A stretch of 64,000 nucleotides of DNA from assembly GCA_023091665.1 (NCBI GenBank), contig JALJCQ010000023.1, positions 1,240,001-1,304,000 of the forward strand, written 5' to 3'. The first letter of the stretch is position 1, and the number at the start of each line of letters is the position of its first letter. This document shows, in pieces, positions 50,392 to 59,913 of the stretch. This DNA comes from Pythium myriotylum (Eukaryota > Oomycota > Peronosporomycetes > Pythiales > Pythiaceae). The position numbers and the translations under genes were made by a program. The notes below the pieces were generated by a model. It was not told the origin of the DNA. It saw nothing but the letters and a program-made list of their open reading frames with translations, and ran no database searches.

Positions 50392-51540
50392 ATAGAAGAC
50401 AAAGCAAAATCTTTTGACGCCGGTCCAGTAAGAACGGCGCTCTCGCGAGCTCGTGAGAATATAACCGACCGAGCATCAGTGGCATGGGTACTAGAAGCAA
50501 TCGGTGGAAGACTCACGGCGACCCCAGAGACCGGGAACTGTCAACCATATGCTATGGTGGAAGCCCTTTTACAGGCTGACATTAAGCTCCTCGCGGCTCC
50601 GGAAACGATCACTGGAATCACTATGCTTCTTAAACTCGGCCTCCTTTTTGCTCACCAAGCGTGCGGGGACCTCGACAGAGCCAACAATAACATCATCAAT
50701 CTCCTGGAACTACTAACGGATCTCCCGGTCGATTTATCCGAGGAGGAACAGCAAAACCTTGTCACTGATTTTTACAAAGAACTGGCTTTAAGTCACTCGG
50801 CACCGACTGCGATTCTCCCTTCCCACCTGTGGGGCCGCCTGGATACAATTCGCATGGCGGCCAAACTGTTACAACGCAATATCTATCTCATCTCGAAGTC
50901 CACTGACCCTTCTAATTGTTTTCTCAATGTGATTCGACGACAGAATACTAAACACGGAGAAGAATTTATCGCACTCATCCAACCCGGTGTCAAAGAATGG
51001 TTACGCTTACTCGAGGAAGATATTGCACTTGCCGGGGCCGCGCCGATCGTTTTGTATCACACCGGCAATCACTACAACTGTGTTATTTTTGACCGAGAAC
51101 GTCCAGCCACCGCCATGCCGACCAGCAAAAAACTCAAAACCGTGAAGCTCAACGACCTTTGGAAACCGACCACGATGACAGCACCACCCGACGCACCTGG
51201 ACAAACACATCCCCATATTGCAGGAACCTCACGACACGAGGTTCTTCAATCCAACGTTCGCCTTGAGGAAACTGATTTATTGGATTTTATCACTGACCCC
51301 AGCTGGACGACTGCAGAGAAAGAGCTCGCGGTCAAAGCCATCTTATCAGACTCGGCAAACTATAGAGAACTGCTGACCACGCCTGACATGCCTCCACCAC
51401 CCGTCCCGTCAAGTCTCTCGACAGAACAAAATGATCCCACGTCAGACGACTCGGAATACACTCCAGCGTCCAACTCGAGTGGATCAGACTCGGGTCCGTC
51501 CCAGACGTCCGTCCTTGAATCGCCGACCGACGGAACGTAG
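50392..51540 (+). pseudogene. LINE ORF2 segment with OTU-like cysteine protease domain
   Basis: Frame continues from the previous segment across the TAG at 50389 and runs to another TAG at 51538. Near the start, ETGNCQPYAMVEALL resembles the OTU nucleophile motif (usually DGNCLFRA), with the Cys and the following helix in place and Thr for the Asp. About 170 residues later VLYHTGNHYNCVIFD matches the OTU catalytic-His block (NHY). Known OTU enzymes cleave ubiquitin or polyproteins, and OTU domains are known in some retrotransposons such as the Dualen/RandI LINEs of algae. Here it might process the ORF2 product or counter host ubiquitination; that is inference. The C-terminal ~100 residues are Ser/Pro/Asp-rich linker. 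Confidence 0.6.
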
Positions 51541-52218
51541 TGGGCTGATGAGATTTGGTCTGGAGTTATCGACGAATGGTTGGAGCAATATAATGAACGC
51601 CTTCCCACTCTTCTCGACCAACGCGGCCTCGTCAAACTCCTCCGACGCTCTCCTCAGACGCTGTGCGAAGCAGGTCGGTGGTGCGATAACCCGTTTGTTC
51701 TTCTGGAACACTTGACGGAAGCAGACATCAAAGAATGGATGGAAAGCCTCTGGATTGCCCATTGCACCCAAAAAGTCGCTGCGCTGATCGAGTCTATCAT
51801 GGATGCGGACGCGCGACCGGCACTGGATGCGTGGCTCGAGCGGATACGCCACGCACCAAAAAGCGCGGTAGCGTGCGGGCATATGCGAGACAAGGCAGCA
51901 TGGCGGCTACTCCGACAACACGCCGGCGAGTTCTTGAAAGGACCAATGGCCGATCCGCTGCTCGCACCCGAGTACACCATTATGCACGCATATATTCTCG
52001 TCCTCGACCAGCTCTTTCCACGACTGTCTGGCCAAGTGATGAGCTGCGCCAGCTGGTCTGGTGATATATCTACAGTATCTCTCGTAACAGCCTACGTCCA
52101 CGCACAGAATTTCCGAACTGTGCTTCAACACGCAATGGAAATCGGGTCGTGGGATGCGGTGGTCGCCTTGGTGAATCAAATGGAACTCAACGGTCGGGCA
52201 CCGCCAGACCGCAGCTAA
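51541..52218 (+). pseudogene. LINE ORF2 linker segment, unrecognised
   Basis: Same frame again, from the TAG at 51538 to TAA at 52216. It reads as a plausible globular protein: WADEIWSGVIDEWLEQYNE, two Cys (TLCEAGRWCDN), helical stretches, and MHAYILVLDQLFPRLSG. I do not recognise a domain. Because the next domain is open only in the +1 frame from 52175, a one-base shift between 52175 and 52216 most simply joins them. Confidence 0.45.
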
Positions 52219-52984
52219 GGGCACCGACACGGCCACAACCACTGCTCCGAGTGCCAAACCCTCTTCGCCACGGCAAATTGAATTAGGACCATGGCTTGAT
52301 GGCTTCTTCTCGGGCACCCGACCACGTCTTTCTCCCGTCTCAACCAAATACGCCAAAGATTCTACCTTTGGGGTACTTACGCAAAACGTCCGCGGATTCA
52401 AATCTGCGAGCAATATTCAAGAACAATGGATGCGTGGCTGGCAACGTCAAATTGATGGGCGACGTATCGTCTGCATTGCGCTCCAAGAGACCCACATCGT
52501 TACAAGGACAGAAGCAGATAACCTCGAGGAACGGTGGTGCCGCCTCTGGGGGCGCCGACCAGATCCAGCTCGACGACTCTCTTTCTTTTCGATTACCCAA
52601 TCCAAAGCAGGCGGAGTCGGCTTTCTCTTGCACCCAGCACTAATCGATCACGGTTTTCGTCTCCAAGACACTGATACGGAAGGTCGCCTTCTCGTCATCG
52701 CATCCACTCAGTTTCGATATGTCAATGTATATGCGCCGAATCGATCTATCGAACGCGAAGCATTCTTCAAGCGAGTGGCAGAACAATTGGCACACTCGCC
52801 TGTGCTCACGCTCTTGGTAGGGGACTTTAATTGTGTCCTCAACGGGATTTGGGGTCCTCAACGCAATGAAAGTAATGCACTGTTGCAGATGCTCAACACA
52901 CATAACCTCGTCGACGTGCTCGACCTTTCTCCAGCCTCGATGTCCTCGCTCCAAGCACTCACGTACTGGCAAGGATCGACCTGA
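52175..52984 (+). pseudogene. LINE ORF2 segment: APE-type endonuclease (N-terminal part)
   Basis: The domain nicks target DNA to prime reverse transcription. Motifs in order: FGVLTQNVRGF (metal-binding Asn), IALQETHIV (catalytic Glu), YVNVYAPN, LLVGDFNCVLN (Asp and Asn). The last motif, NATDHSGV with the catalytic DH, lies just beyond the in-frame TGA at 52982-52984. That TGA interrupts the conserved TYW...RLDRGYI stretch, so it is clearly a mutation; CGA to TGA at a CpG would explain it. The segment is read in frame 2, whereas ORF1 and the OTU-like part are in frame 1. Confidence 0.8.
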
Positions 52985-55900
52985 GTGAGATTAGACCGAG
53001 GGTATATAACCACGAACCACCGCGGCTGGGTGGCAGGAATCGAAAATGTGGTTCCGGCAAATGCGACAGATCACAGTGGTGTGTTTTTTTGGCTCCGAGA
53101 TCCGCGATTCCGTCCTCTCCGGAAGACGCCCACCCCACTTTGTTATCCTATCCGCTGCCGCGACAAAGATGCAATTGATCGACAAGTAAGAGAGGCGATT
53201 TGCACCACGCTCAATACAGCAACCAAGGATGGCCTTAGCTTTCAATCCACGCTGGAGTTACTCACCCGGTCCCTCCGCATTGTCAGACACAGCGAACACA
53301 GGAGAGCGAAACGGCAACGGCGGAAGCGTGAGCGAAGAGCACGCCAAAAGATCAAGACACTACACGATCTAATCGGCTATATCACAGAGAAAGCTAACCG
53401 ACTAGCCGGCTTGAAGTACCACGACAACATCCTGCAGCGAAGCGGTAATTTGGCTCACTTATTCCGACGCCTCGTTCGTATGGACCAACCCGAACTAATA
53501 CCGCAACTGCAACCGCCGCCCGCCAGTGCCACCACCATCGATGCGACCAACGCTGATGTCATGGTGATGGTATGGTCTCGGCTGTATGGTACTCGACACT
53601 CGATGGTATCGATCGACGATCTCCCAACGAAATGTGCGGAACTATATCACATCCCTGTCGAGCGGCGAGTCCGAGAGGCGGAGGCGGCTGCCTTGCTAGC
53701 GGATATCTCAGAAACTGAGGTGCTCGAAGCATTACAGAATCTAGGTGCTCGCAAAGCAGCCGGACCAGATCGACTCGGAAATGACTTCAACAAAGAGTGG
53801 GCATCCTTGCTGGCGCCATGGTTGGCGACGATGTATACTGAACTCGTACGAGGAGTCGACATTCCCTCGTCCTTCTCGGAAGCTACCATCGTCCCCATTC
53901 CAAAAGTCTGAGACCGTGCGGTCGTGAGAAATTATCGCCCGATCTCGCTGCTGCAATCCAGTTACAAAATATTCACGAAGATACTAGCCAGTCGAGTTCA
54001 GGCCTGCTTGCCCCATCTCATCAATCCTGATCAGAATGGCTTCGTCCGAGGGAGGACACTCGAAGACAATATCACCTTGATGCAAGCGGCGCTGGCCACT
54101 GCATCAACAGAGAAGGAAGACCCGGGAGCGGTAATTTTAATCGACTTCAACAAAGCCTACGACACGGTGGATCGGGAGTATCTATGGATTGCTATGGAAC
54201 AGTTCGGTTTCCCAGAAAACTTCATCGAGTTGATCCGACGGCTACACCACGACACTCGCGCGTGCTTTCTGGTAAATGGTGAGTTGTCAGGTGAGATTTC
54301 TGTGACCACTGGAATCCGACAAGGCTGCCCCTTAGCGCCATTGCTTTTTCTTATTGCTGCGGAGACATTGAAATATGCCATTGACAGTGAACCACTGATA
54401 GCCGGCATCCAACTGCCTGGCAAAGACACTGCCCACACGCACACGTTTTCGGCCTTTGTTGATGACTCGGCGGTCTTCCTCCAACATCGTGACATGATCA
54501 CTGCTTTAGAGCGAGTCCTCGAGCGGTTTGGAGCGGTTTCAGGTCTACGCGCCCAGCCACACAAAAGCCACGCCATTGTTCTCGACAAACGTTATCCGGA
54601 CAGTCACCTCGGCAGCTTTCCCGTCCTACCTCCTGGGACAACCACCCCTTATCTCGGTGTGGAGATCGGCCTGACCGACCTGACGGAACGCAATTGGGAC
54701 AAGCGTATTACGAAGATTATCAAACGCCTCGGGTCGGTGAGCCAGTACACAACTGGAGTGTCTGACCGGATTCAAGTAATCAGCCTGGCATGTGTGCCTA
54801 GCCTACTCTTCACAGCACGATTTTTCACCCCGCCAGTAGCCGCGCAACGTCGCATCGACGGGATCTGGCGCCAATTCGTTTGGTGCGGGAGTATCACTCA
54901 GGCTCCACAACGAGCCCACAAGCTCGCTCGCAAAATTATGGAACTACCGCGGTCTCTGGGAGGTCTCGGTCTACATGACTACCGTGGAGCGACTCTCTGT
55001 CAAGCGGCGACAGCAATTCTTCGCTGGAATGCCCGGCCTCACGACAAGTACTGGAGCGCCTTTCGCCTTTTGATCAATCCATCCAGCGATGAAGTTACCC
55101 CACTCGAGCCAGTGTACCCGAAGGTGTCCAGTAGCAAGCGGAAGATGGCACTTCCGACTACGTCCGCGCCGTATGCCGCCGGAATAGCGATCATCAACCG
55201 CATCATCACTAACCACCACCGGCAACCTCCAGCCCTCAGAGAGGCCAAAGGTTCTCTCCTTCGCCAATGGAGCGAACCGTGGCGGGGCGTACGGTGGATG
55301 TCGACTCGAGAAGGGAGAATCTCAGTTCCCCCGGAGCTCCGAGCACACCTGAGTCAAGTCCAGATGGACACATACGCAGCAATGCCGGTCGAAGTCAAGA
55401 CTTTCTGGCCGACATTTCATTGGCGACCCAACGAGTGGATTCGCGATGCGTCGGGCGCCACTCTACTTCCAAACTACTTCCGTGGCATACGAATAACCTC
55501 CCTCGACGAGCTCCAACTCAGAGAAGTGGAACCCGGGGTGTATGAATTTCGGAACCCAACCAACGACCCCACCACCATCCGCCGTTCGACACTTATCTCG
55601 GTCAGTCGGTGGATTCGTATTATTATCTGCAACCTCGCCCGACTGCCCGACGATACGACACCTCTACAAGCTAGGATCTACTCAGCAGGGCCCCACCCGG
55701 TGTTCGACCTTTACGAGTGGACACAAACGCCGACAGGAGATATCGAGGGCAGGCGTCTCGCGTCGAAATGGCGCGGCAGTCGCGTCGCTCAGGATACACC
55801 CCACCTCCGGGCACACTACCATGGGTGGGGAGCTCCCCTCACCTTCACGGCCTTAGCTACCGACGCGACTACCCTTGATGATCTCGACGTGCTCAAGGAG

Positions 55901-56608
55901 GCGACAGTGCTTCTCGCTGCGCAACCAAGCCTCCAACAAGGCCCGACTCTCATCCCCATGCTTACAACAATACCACAACGGTCCAAGTTACTCAAAATCC
56001 TCACGCATAACCTTGTGCGCCCGACGGTACGGCATCCCCTACCTGGTTTGATGAGACTTCACGACCGGCTCGAGCGACAACTCCAAAACAGTACGGCTTT
56101 CAACGAGGCCCTACAACAGATGCCCTTGAAGAGGCTTGCACGAAAGGCATGGGGTACTACGGAATACCAACAGACCTTCTGGTACAGACTCGTACTAGGA
56201 GCACATTCCCTCCGGGACTCCGCGGGTCAACCCCTCTCCTGTCCACATACCTTCTGCGGGGATAGGAGCGCACTCACCATGGAACATGTCCTCTGGACAT
56301 GTCCCGGCGCGCAGCAGTTTTGGGGCCGGCTATGGGAACACTGGACAGGCCTCCCCTTCGAGCAAGATGTCAATGAGCCAACACCACTCCACCACATCTT
56401 TGCGCGTTCAGCACCAAAGCTCATCTCTCCCCTGCCAAGTTTGCTCCACGACTGCGCCAACGATGACGTCCCACCGACGGAATCTGTCCAATCCGCATGG
56501 GAAGTAATCTGCACAGTGGCAGCACAAAGTTTGTGGTTGAAGCGCAATGATGCCCAGTTCCGGACCTCTAAATTCACTCTGGTTAGTTTCACCGCTAGAC
56601 GCCTCTGA
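52985..56608 (+). pseudogene. LINE ORF2 segment: end of endonuclease, reverse transcriptase and C-terminal zinc motif
   Basis: Copies element RNA into DNA at the nicked target. NATDHSGVFFWL near 53065 closes the endonuclease. RT follows: ARKAAGPDRLGNDF (~53750), then an in-frame TGA at 53909-53911 in the conserved IPK..DRAVVRNYRPISLL stretch, motif A LIDFNKAYDTVD (~54140), motif B GIRQGCPLAPLLF (~54311) and motif C AFVDDSAVF (~54452) with both catalytic Asp. The long C-terminal part ends in a Cys/His motif, CPHTFCGDRSALTMEHVLWTC (56240-56302), like that downstream of RT in other LINEs. The frame closes with TGA at 56606, only after the last codons have run into Gypsy sequence, so the natural C-terminus is missing. 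Confidence 0.85.
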
Positions 56609-56768
56609 AGAAATCAAACTGGACGAAACCGTACGCACCTCGCATAGCCTTGGTCACAGCAGCCGGGTTCGGTCTCTAACGGCCCAGCGGCACGGTCCGC
56701 TGGTTGACTTGGCGGTAGTCCACGGTGATCCTGTCAGCGTGTGGCCTCAAATCGAAACCGTGAGTGAA
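56598..56768 (-). pseudogene. Ty3/Gypsy reverse transcriptase, central fragment
   Basis: Minus-strand translation gives DRITVDYRQVNQRTVPLG, a stop, then RPNPAAVTKAMRGAYGFVQ followed by FDFFRGV. This matches the Ty3/Gypsy order R-x-TVDYR-x-(V/L)N...TVP...PxP...F-x-x-(L/F)D, i.e. RT up to motif A. It breaks off right after the motif A Asp region, where the LINE begins. It is probably the same element as the pieces at 57867-59110 and 47351-47960. Confidence 0.7.
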
Positions 56769-57763
56769 ACTGCACATGATTGGCGAAAATAAACGGATCT
56801 GGGTCTGTGAACTTTGACTGTGAGTTCAAACATGAAGTGCTGGGTGACCACCGCGCTTTCGATCAACTCGCAAAAGGTCTAGAATAGTGGTGACCGCCAC
56901 CTGACGACCATACGCCTTGTCAATAGCGACGTCACTTGTGTAACCTGCCCGAACGTGAGCTGCTATCACGCCCCAGAAAACTTTCCTTCTCGAGAACGCA
57001 ACTTTGTTTGCGCTGCGTTCTACTGCTGTGAAATCCTCTATTGATTGGGAGGACTATCTCATTCCACCCGCACCAGAGACCCATCTACTACTCTTCACCG
57101 GAGGCGCGCGTGGCAGTCGCGGGCCTTGTGGAGCTGCCGCGGTCATCGTCAGGGCCACGCTAACAACGGGGGGATCTCTATTGTTTGGATCACAGCACTC
57201 AGCCTAGACTCCCCCTCTCTTGTTGGATCTGGCCGTGTACGGTCCACTGGCAGTAGGTTTGGAAATCTATCGAACTCAATCGGCCGTCTGGCTTGGGACT
57301 CGACGCCTTGTAGTCGCACTTCACTCTTCTTGATGAGCTTAATTAATGACACTGTTGACTGCTTTAGAGCGGATTAGATTCCCACGACAACTGACACGAT
57401 CCTATGGTAGCGTAGTGCGAGGCATGAACGAAATGACTGCCATTTGTCGAATACTAGCGTCGTAGATCGCGCGTGTACCGGTTTAGAATGCTCGCTTGGC
57501 GATGGATTTCCGTAAGCGCGCCGGTTCATTCAGCGGCACACATCTTCTGGGGTTATGCGAAGCAAATCCTCAGTGCTAAGAACCGTATCGTCCGTGTAGG
57601 CTGTGTTGTCCTTCGCGGACATGAGGCGTAGGAAAATCTATCGGTATCGTGAGCCTCTTATGTTCCCAATTCGTGAGGGTGCACTGAGGTGAATTGAAAC
57701 CCGGTAAAATCACTTGCTTTCAGTATGGGTGAGGGTTTTGAAATTCGAAACCGACCGTGAAAC
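56749..57763 (+). repeat. Imperfect ~22-bp direct repeat bracketing the RNase H piece
   Basis: AAATCGAAACCGTGAGTGAAAC (56749-56770) recurs as AAATTCGAAACCGACCGTGAAAC at 57741-57763. The two lie at or near the ends of the stretch that separates the two Gypsy RT pieces. A degraded target-site duplication is one reading; chance or Gypsy-internal similarity is the other. Confidence 0.3.
57004..57340 (+). pseudogene. RNase H-like relic of a LINE
   Basis: LLLFTGGARGSRGPCGAAAVIV matches the first strand of retroelement RNase H (usually xDGGxRGNPGPAGxGxV), with Thr in place of the catalytic Asp. A TAG at 57205 is followed in frame by weaker similarity (LAVGLEIYRTQ, then GTRRLVVALHSS, where L-x-V-x-GDS is expected). 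RNase H removes RNA from the RNA-DNA hybrid; this copy cannot. It has the same orientation as the LINE at 47961-56597 but is separated from it by an antisense Gypsy piece, so it is either that LINE's displaced 3' part or a second, 5'-truncated insertion. Confidence 0.5.
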
Positions 57764-57866
57764 CCTGGTTTCGGACGATACCGTGACCTCCGAGATTGGA
57801 CAGCATGCATTCAGGGCGCTTACCATGCCAAAAAGTCTGATTCTATCCAATGAGGACCGCAGAATC
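57341..57866. other. No recognisable gene; probable LINE 3' tail and decayed sequence
   Basis: No open frame longer than about 90 codons and none with a familiar motif. No poly(A), tRNA or LTR signal seen. It lies between the RNase H relic and the Gypsy RT start, so LINE 3' untranslated sequence is the likeliest content. Confidence 0.4.
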
Positions 57867-58363
57867 TCAAAATAACAACCTCGGTTGCAAATGGATGGTA
57901 ATGCACTGGTTCGACCCCTGCTTGCGCACCGGATGCACCGCAGAAGGCCAATGGCTCGTGTTATTTCGCACGACCAGACCGTGATCATCTAGCTCCTTCG
58001 TGTACTCTCGCAAGAACGCGCGCTGCATGTCTGGATACTTGTGCGACGCGCTACGATACGGCGAGGCGTCCTGCACAAGCACGATACAATGTTCTACACG
58101 GACTGGAGGGTAACGGCCGATCCGGGGGCGCCAGACGTCGGCGTGCTCGTACACGGTGTGCTCAAGCGCCGCGCGCATGTTGGGGGCCTGAAACCTGAAG
58201 CCATCGCGTCTTCAACCATTTGAGCGAGCGCGTCCTGGACGTCACCATCCGGCTGGGCGAGGATGTCGGTTTCACCGAGATCGTCGAGCTCGCCAGATGC
58301 GGACGTGTTGTTGCCAGCGAGCACCTCAAGCATGCCGTTTACGTCGATACCGAGCTCTTGCAT
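57867..58363 (-). pseudogene. Ty3/Gypsy pol fragment: protease-RT linker and RT N-terminus
   Basis: Two minus-strand frames join across a frameshift near 58180. The first (to 58363) reads MQELGIDVNGMLEVLAGN, then ALAQMVEDAMASGFRPP; the second continues MRAALEHTVYEHADVWRP, then VRVEHCIVLVQDASPYRSA and LDDHGLVVRNNTSHWPSAV with VRKQG. That is the standard Ty3/Gypsy order: DVWR, H-I-x-L, P-x-R, L-x-x-x-GLI...S.W.S.V..V+K. The match fades after GSNQCITIHLQPR, at the edge of the inserted LINE-type sequence. Confidence 0.75.
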
Positions 58364-58474
58364 GGTGACCCTCCCAGGCAGGAACTCGTCTTCTGCCCCT
58401 TCTAATACCTTACACTATACGTTGCGTAGCTGGGGTGGGCCAGCTGCGGTCTGAATAGAGAGGTCAAATGTCAC

Positions 58475-59110
58475 CTACTCAGTGCACTCGATCAGCCCGC
58501 CGCCAGCCAACTTCACTACGGTCGGTGGCCCCAACAGGATCGGGATCACGATCTCGATTAGCTCGTCAACTTTGCGGCGAGACACGATGTTGCTGACCGA
58601 ACCGACGGTACCTCGAGCACGCCGTGGCTGACCAGTCGTCCTCGACGAACTGGAGTTTGGGGTAGCGGTCTTCGGTGGCACCGAGCCCGATGGCTTATAG
58701 TCGTCCTTGCCCTTGTCCTTGCCGGGCCGCTCGTCGGGTATCTTCTTACCGGCAGACTGCTTGGCTTCCACCTGCATCAGGTGGAAATGTTGCTGCCGAG
58801 TCGCGCACTTGACCATCAAGTCATACGGACTGGGATCATCGCGCTCTACGTGGCCGTGCGTCAGTGACGCCAGTCGCGCAATGTCGTGCGAAGCATCTCG
58901 GGCTCGAGGTGCTCCATGAGCAACTTGCAGCGCGGCTTCATGCCTTGCTCGTTGTGCGCTGGTCCGGCACCGACCATGGCAGTCAAACCGTGGTCCTCCA
59001 CGATCTTGTCGAAATCGATCCAATAGCAAGCCAGTCGCGCCTCTATGATGAAGCGACCCAGCGTTGTGGACGACGGGGATCATGCGAGGCGCCGCGTAGC
59101 GACTTAGAAA
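58475..59110 (-). pseudogene. Ty3/Gypsy gag-protease remnant
   Basis: Minus strand. A gag-like stretch lies around 58860-59040 in one frame (DFDKIVEDHGL, then KLLMEHLEPEMLRTTLRDW), followed in another frame by a basic, Lys/Ser/Pro-rich linker (KQSAGKKIPDERPGKDKGK) and a protease-like end (GSVSNIVSRRKVDELIEI, then PTVVKLAGG). The usual protease DSG is not readable; the similarity is to the SxxxVSxxLVDxL part after it. Gag forms the particle and protease matures it in an intact element. Several frame changes mark it as dead. No LTR could be identified beyond it. Confidence 0.6.
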
Positions 59111-59311
59111 ACTTCAGGCAGTCGATTAAAGAGACTAGCTTCGGTCGGGATTCATATGCCGGACCGATCCGGTTCACTTGATCGGCCCGGTATCTTGGCG
59201 CCAGACCCGGGTTTCCAACCTAGTGACCTGGCGTAGTGACACGGACATTCTGAGATCACTCTTGTCACTGTTGCGGGTCGTTCGCAAGGAAGTCAGGCTA
59301 GTAAGTCTAGG
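59111..59311. other. Unassigned sequence beyond Gypsy gag
   Basis: No frame of note. This is where a Gypsy leader or 5' LTR would be expected on the minus strand, but I see neither a TG...CA-bounded repeat nor a convincing primer-binding site. Confidence 0.35.
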
Positions 59312-59332
59312 CTGTGCTGTCGAGCTGTCGAG
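59312..59332 (-). repeat. Inverted scrap of tRNA-array octamer repeat A
   Basis: On the minus strand it reads CTCGACAGCTCGACAGCACAG: two octamers of array repeat A joined to GACAGCACAG, the same ten bases at which the array itself is cut at 47341-47350. It lies 118 bp from the larger inverted array relic. Confidence 0.65.
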
Positions 59333-59450
59333 TCAAGTCAAGGACAATATCTGATTGCAATTTACTGCAATTAAATTACGCCCCATACATTTTAGCTACA
59401 AAAGAAGATTGACAAGTCACACACCCATAAGTGTAATGGAGTTTATTTAT
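59333..59450. other. 118-bp AT-rich stretch inside the inverted array relic
   Basis: Clearly more AT-rich than its surroundings, with a short inverted motif (ATTGCAATTTACTGCAAT). It sits where normal array sequence between the G-rich half and the octamers should be, so it is an insertion or replacement. ATGGAG at 59436-59441, followed by TTTATTTAT, adjoins the larger relic. Confidence 0.4.
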
Positions 59451-59913
59451 CTGCCGTTATGCCATATTGCTGTTTTGCCGCCCGTCTCAACCCACCAACT
59501 CGCTCCTCTGCTTCGCTGCTCCCATGCTGTTGTGGTGTTCTGATGCTCTGCTTTCTTCCACTCCTCCGTTCCTCGACTGCCCTCCTGTGCTACCGTCCTG
59601 TCCCGTTGTTCTCTCCCCCGCCCCCGCCGCCGCCCGCGCCCCGTCCCGCCCTCTCCCCCGTCCTCTCCCCCGTCTTACCGCCTCATGCTCTTACCACCCT
59701 CCGCCTTAGCACCTCGCGCGCACTCTTGCTCATTGCTCTCCGTTCGGCTCGCTCCAAAATGTTATTGACCACGAGCAACCCATCGAACTCGCGCTCGGCT
59801 TCCAACACGCGACCCCCGTTGCTTAGATCCACGCCCCCGCGGCAAACTGCGGCGTCGCTCCGAAGTATTATATCTCATAGAATATCCCCGACCAAGACTC
59901 GAACCGATGGAGC
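59451..59913 (-). repeat. Inverted solitary fragment of the tRNA-array unit (no tRNA)
   Basis: Reverse complement of the part of the unit from the orphan B-box-like motif (GGTTCGAGTC) through the G-rich tract to ATAACGGCAG, about 460 bp, near-identical to the array apart from isolated substitutions and a shorter G-rich tract. The tRNA gene and both octamer repeats are missing. It interrupts a coding-like frame on the same strand at about 59914. The right edge is soft: GATGGAGC against GAGGGAGC in the array. Confidence 0.9.

Larger units (their letters stand above)
47961..56597 (+). mobile_element. Non-LTR (LINE) retrotransposon with ORF1, OTU-like segment, APE endonuclease and RT; ORF2 broken
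   Basis: Plus-strand element between two minus-strand Ty3/Gypsy pieces. Order: untranslated leader (~47961-48174), ORF1 with zinc knuckle, then ORF2 pieces for an OTU-like protease, an APE-type endonuclease, reverse transcriptase and a C-terminal zinc-binding motif. Limits are approximate: the left end lies between the integrase remnant and 48175; the right end is set by Gypsy RT similarity that starts at about 56597. No poly(A) tail or clear target-site duplication is seen, and the RNase H expected near the 3' end is not attached, so the element appears cut at its 3' end. Confidence 0.8.

Noticed and set aside
59190..59240. Primer-binding site (TGGCGCC) for the Gypsy element
   Set aside because: TGGCGCC occurs, but no tRNA 3' end visible here matches the following bases and no LTR end lies next to it.
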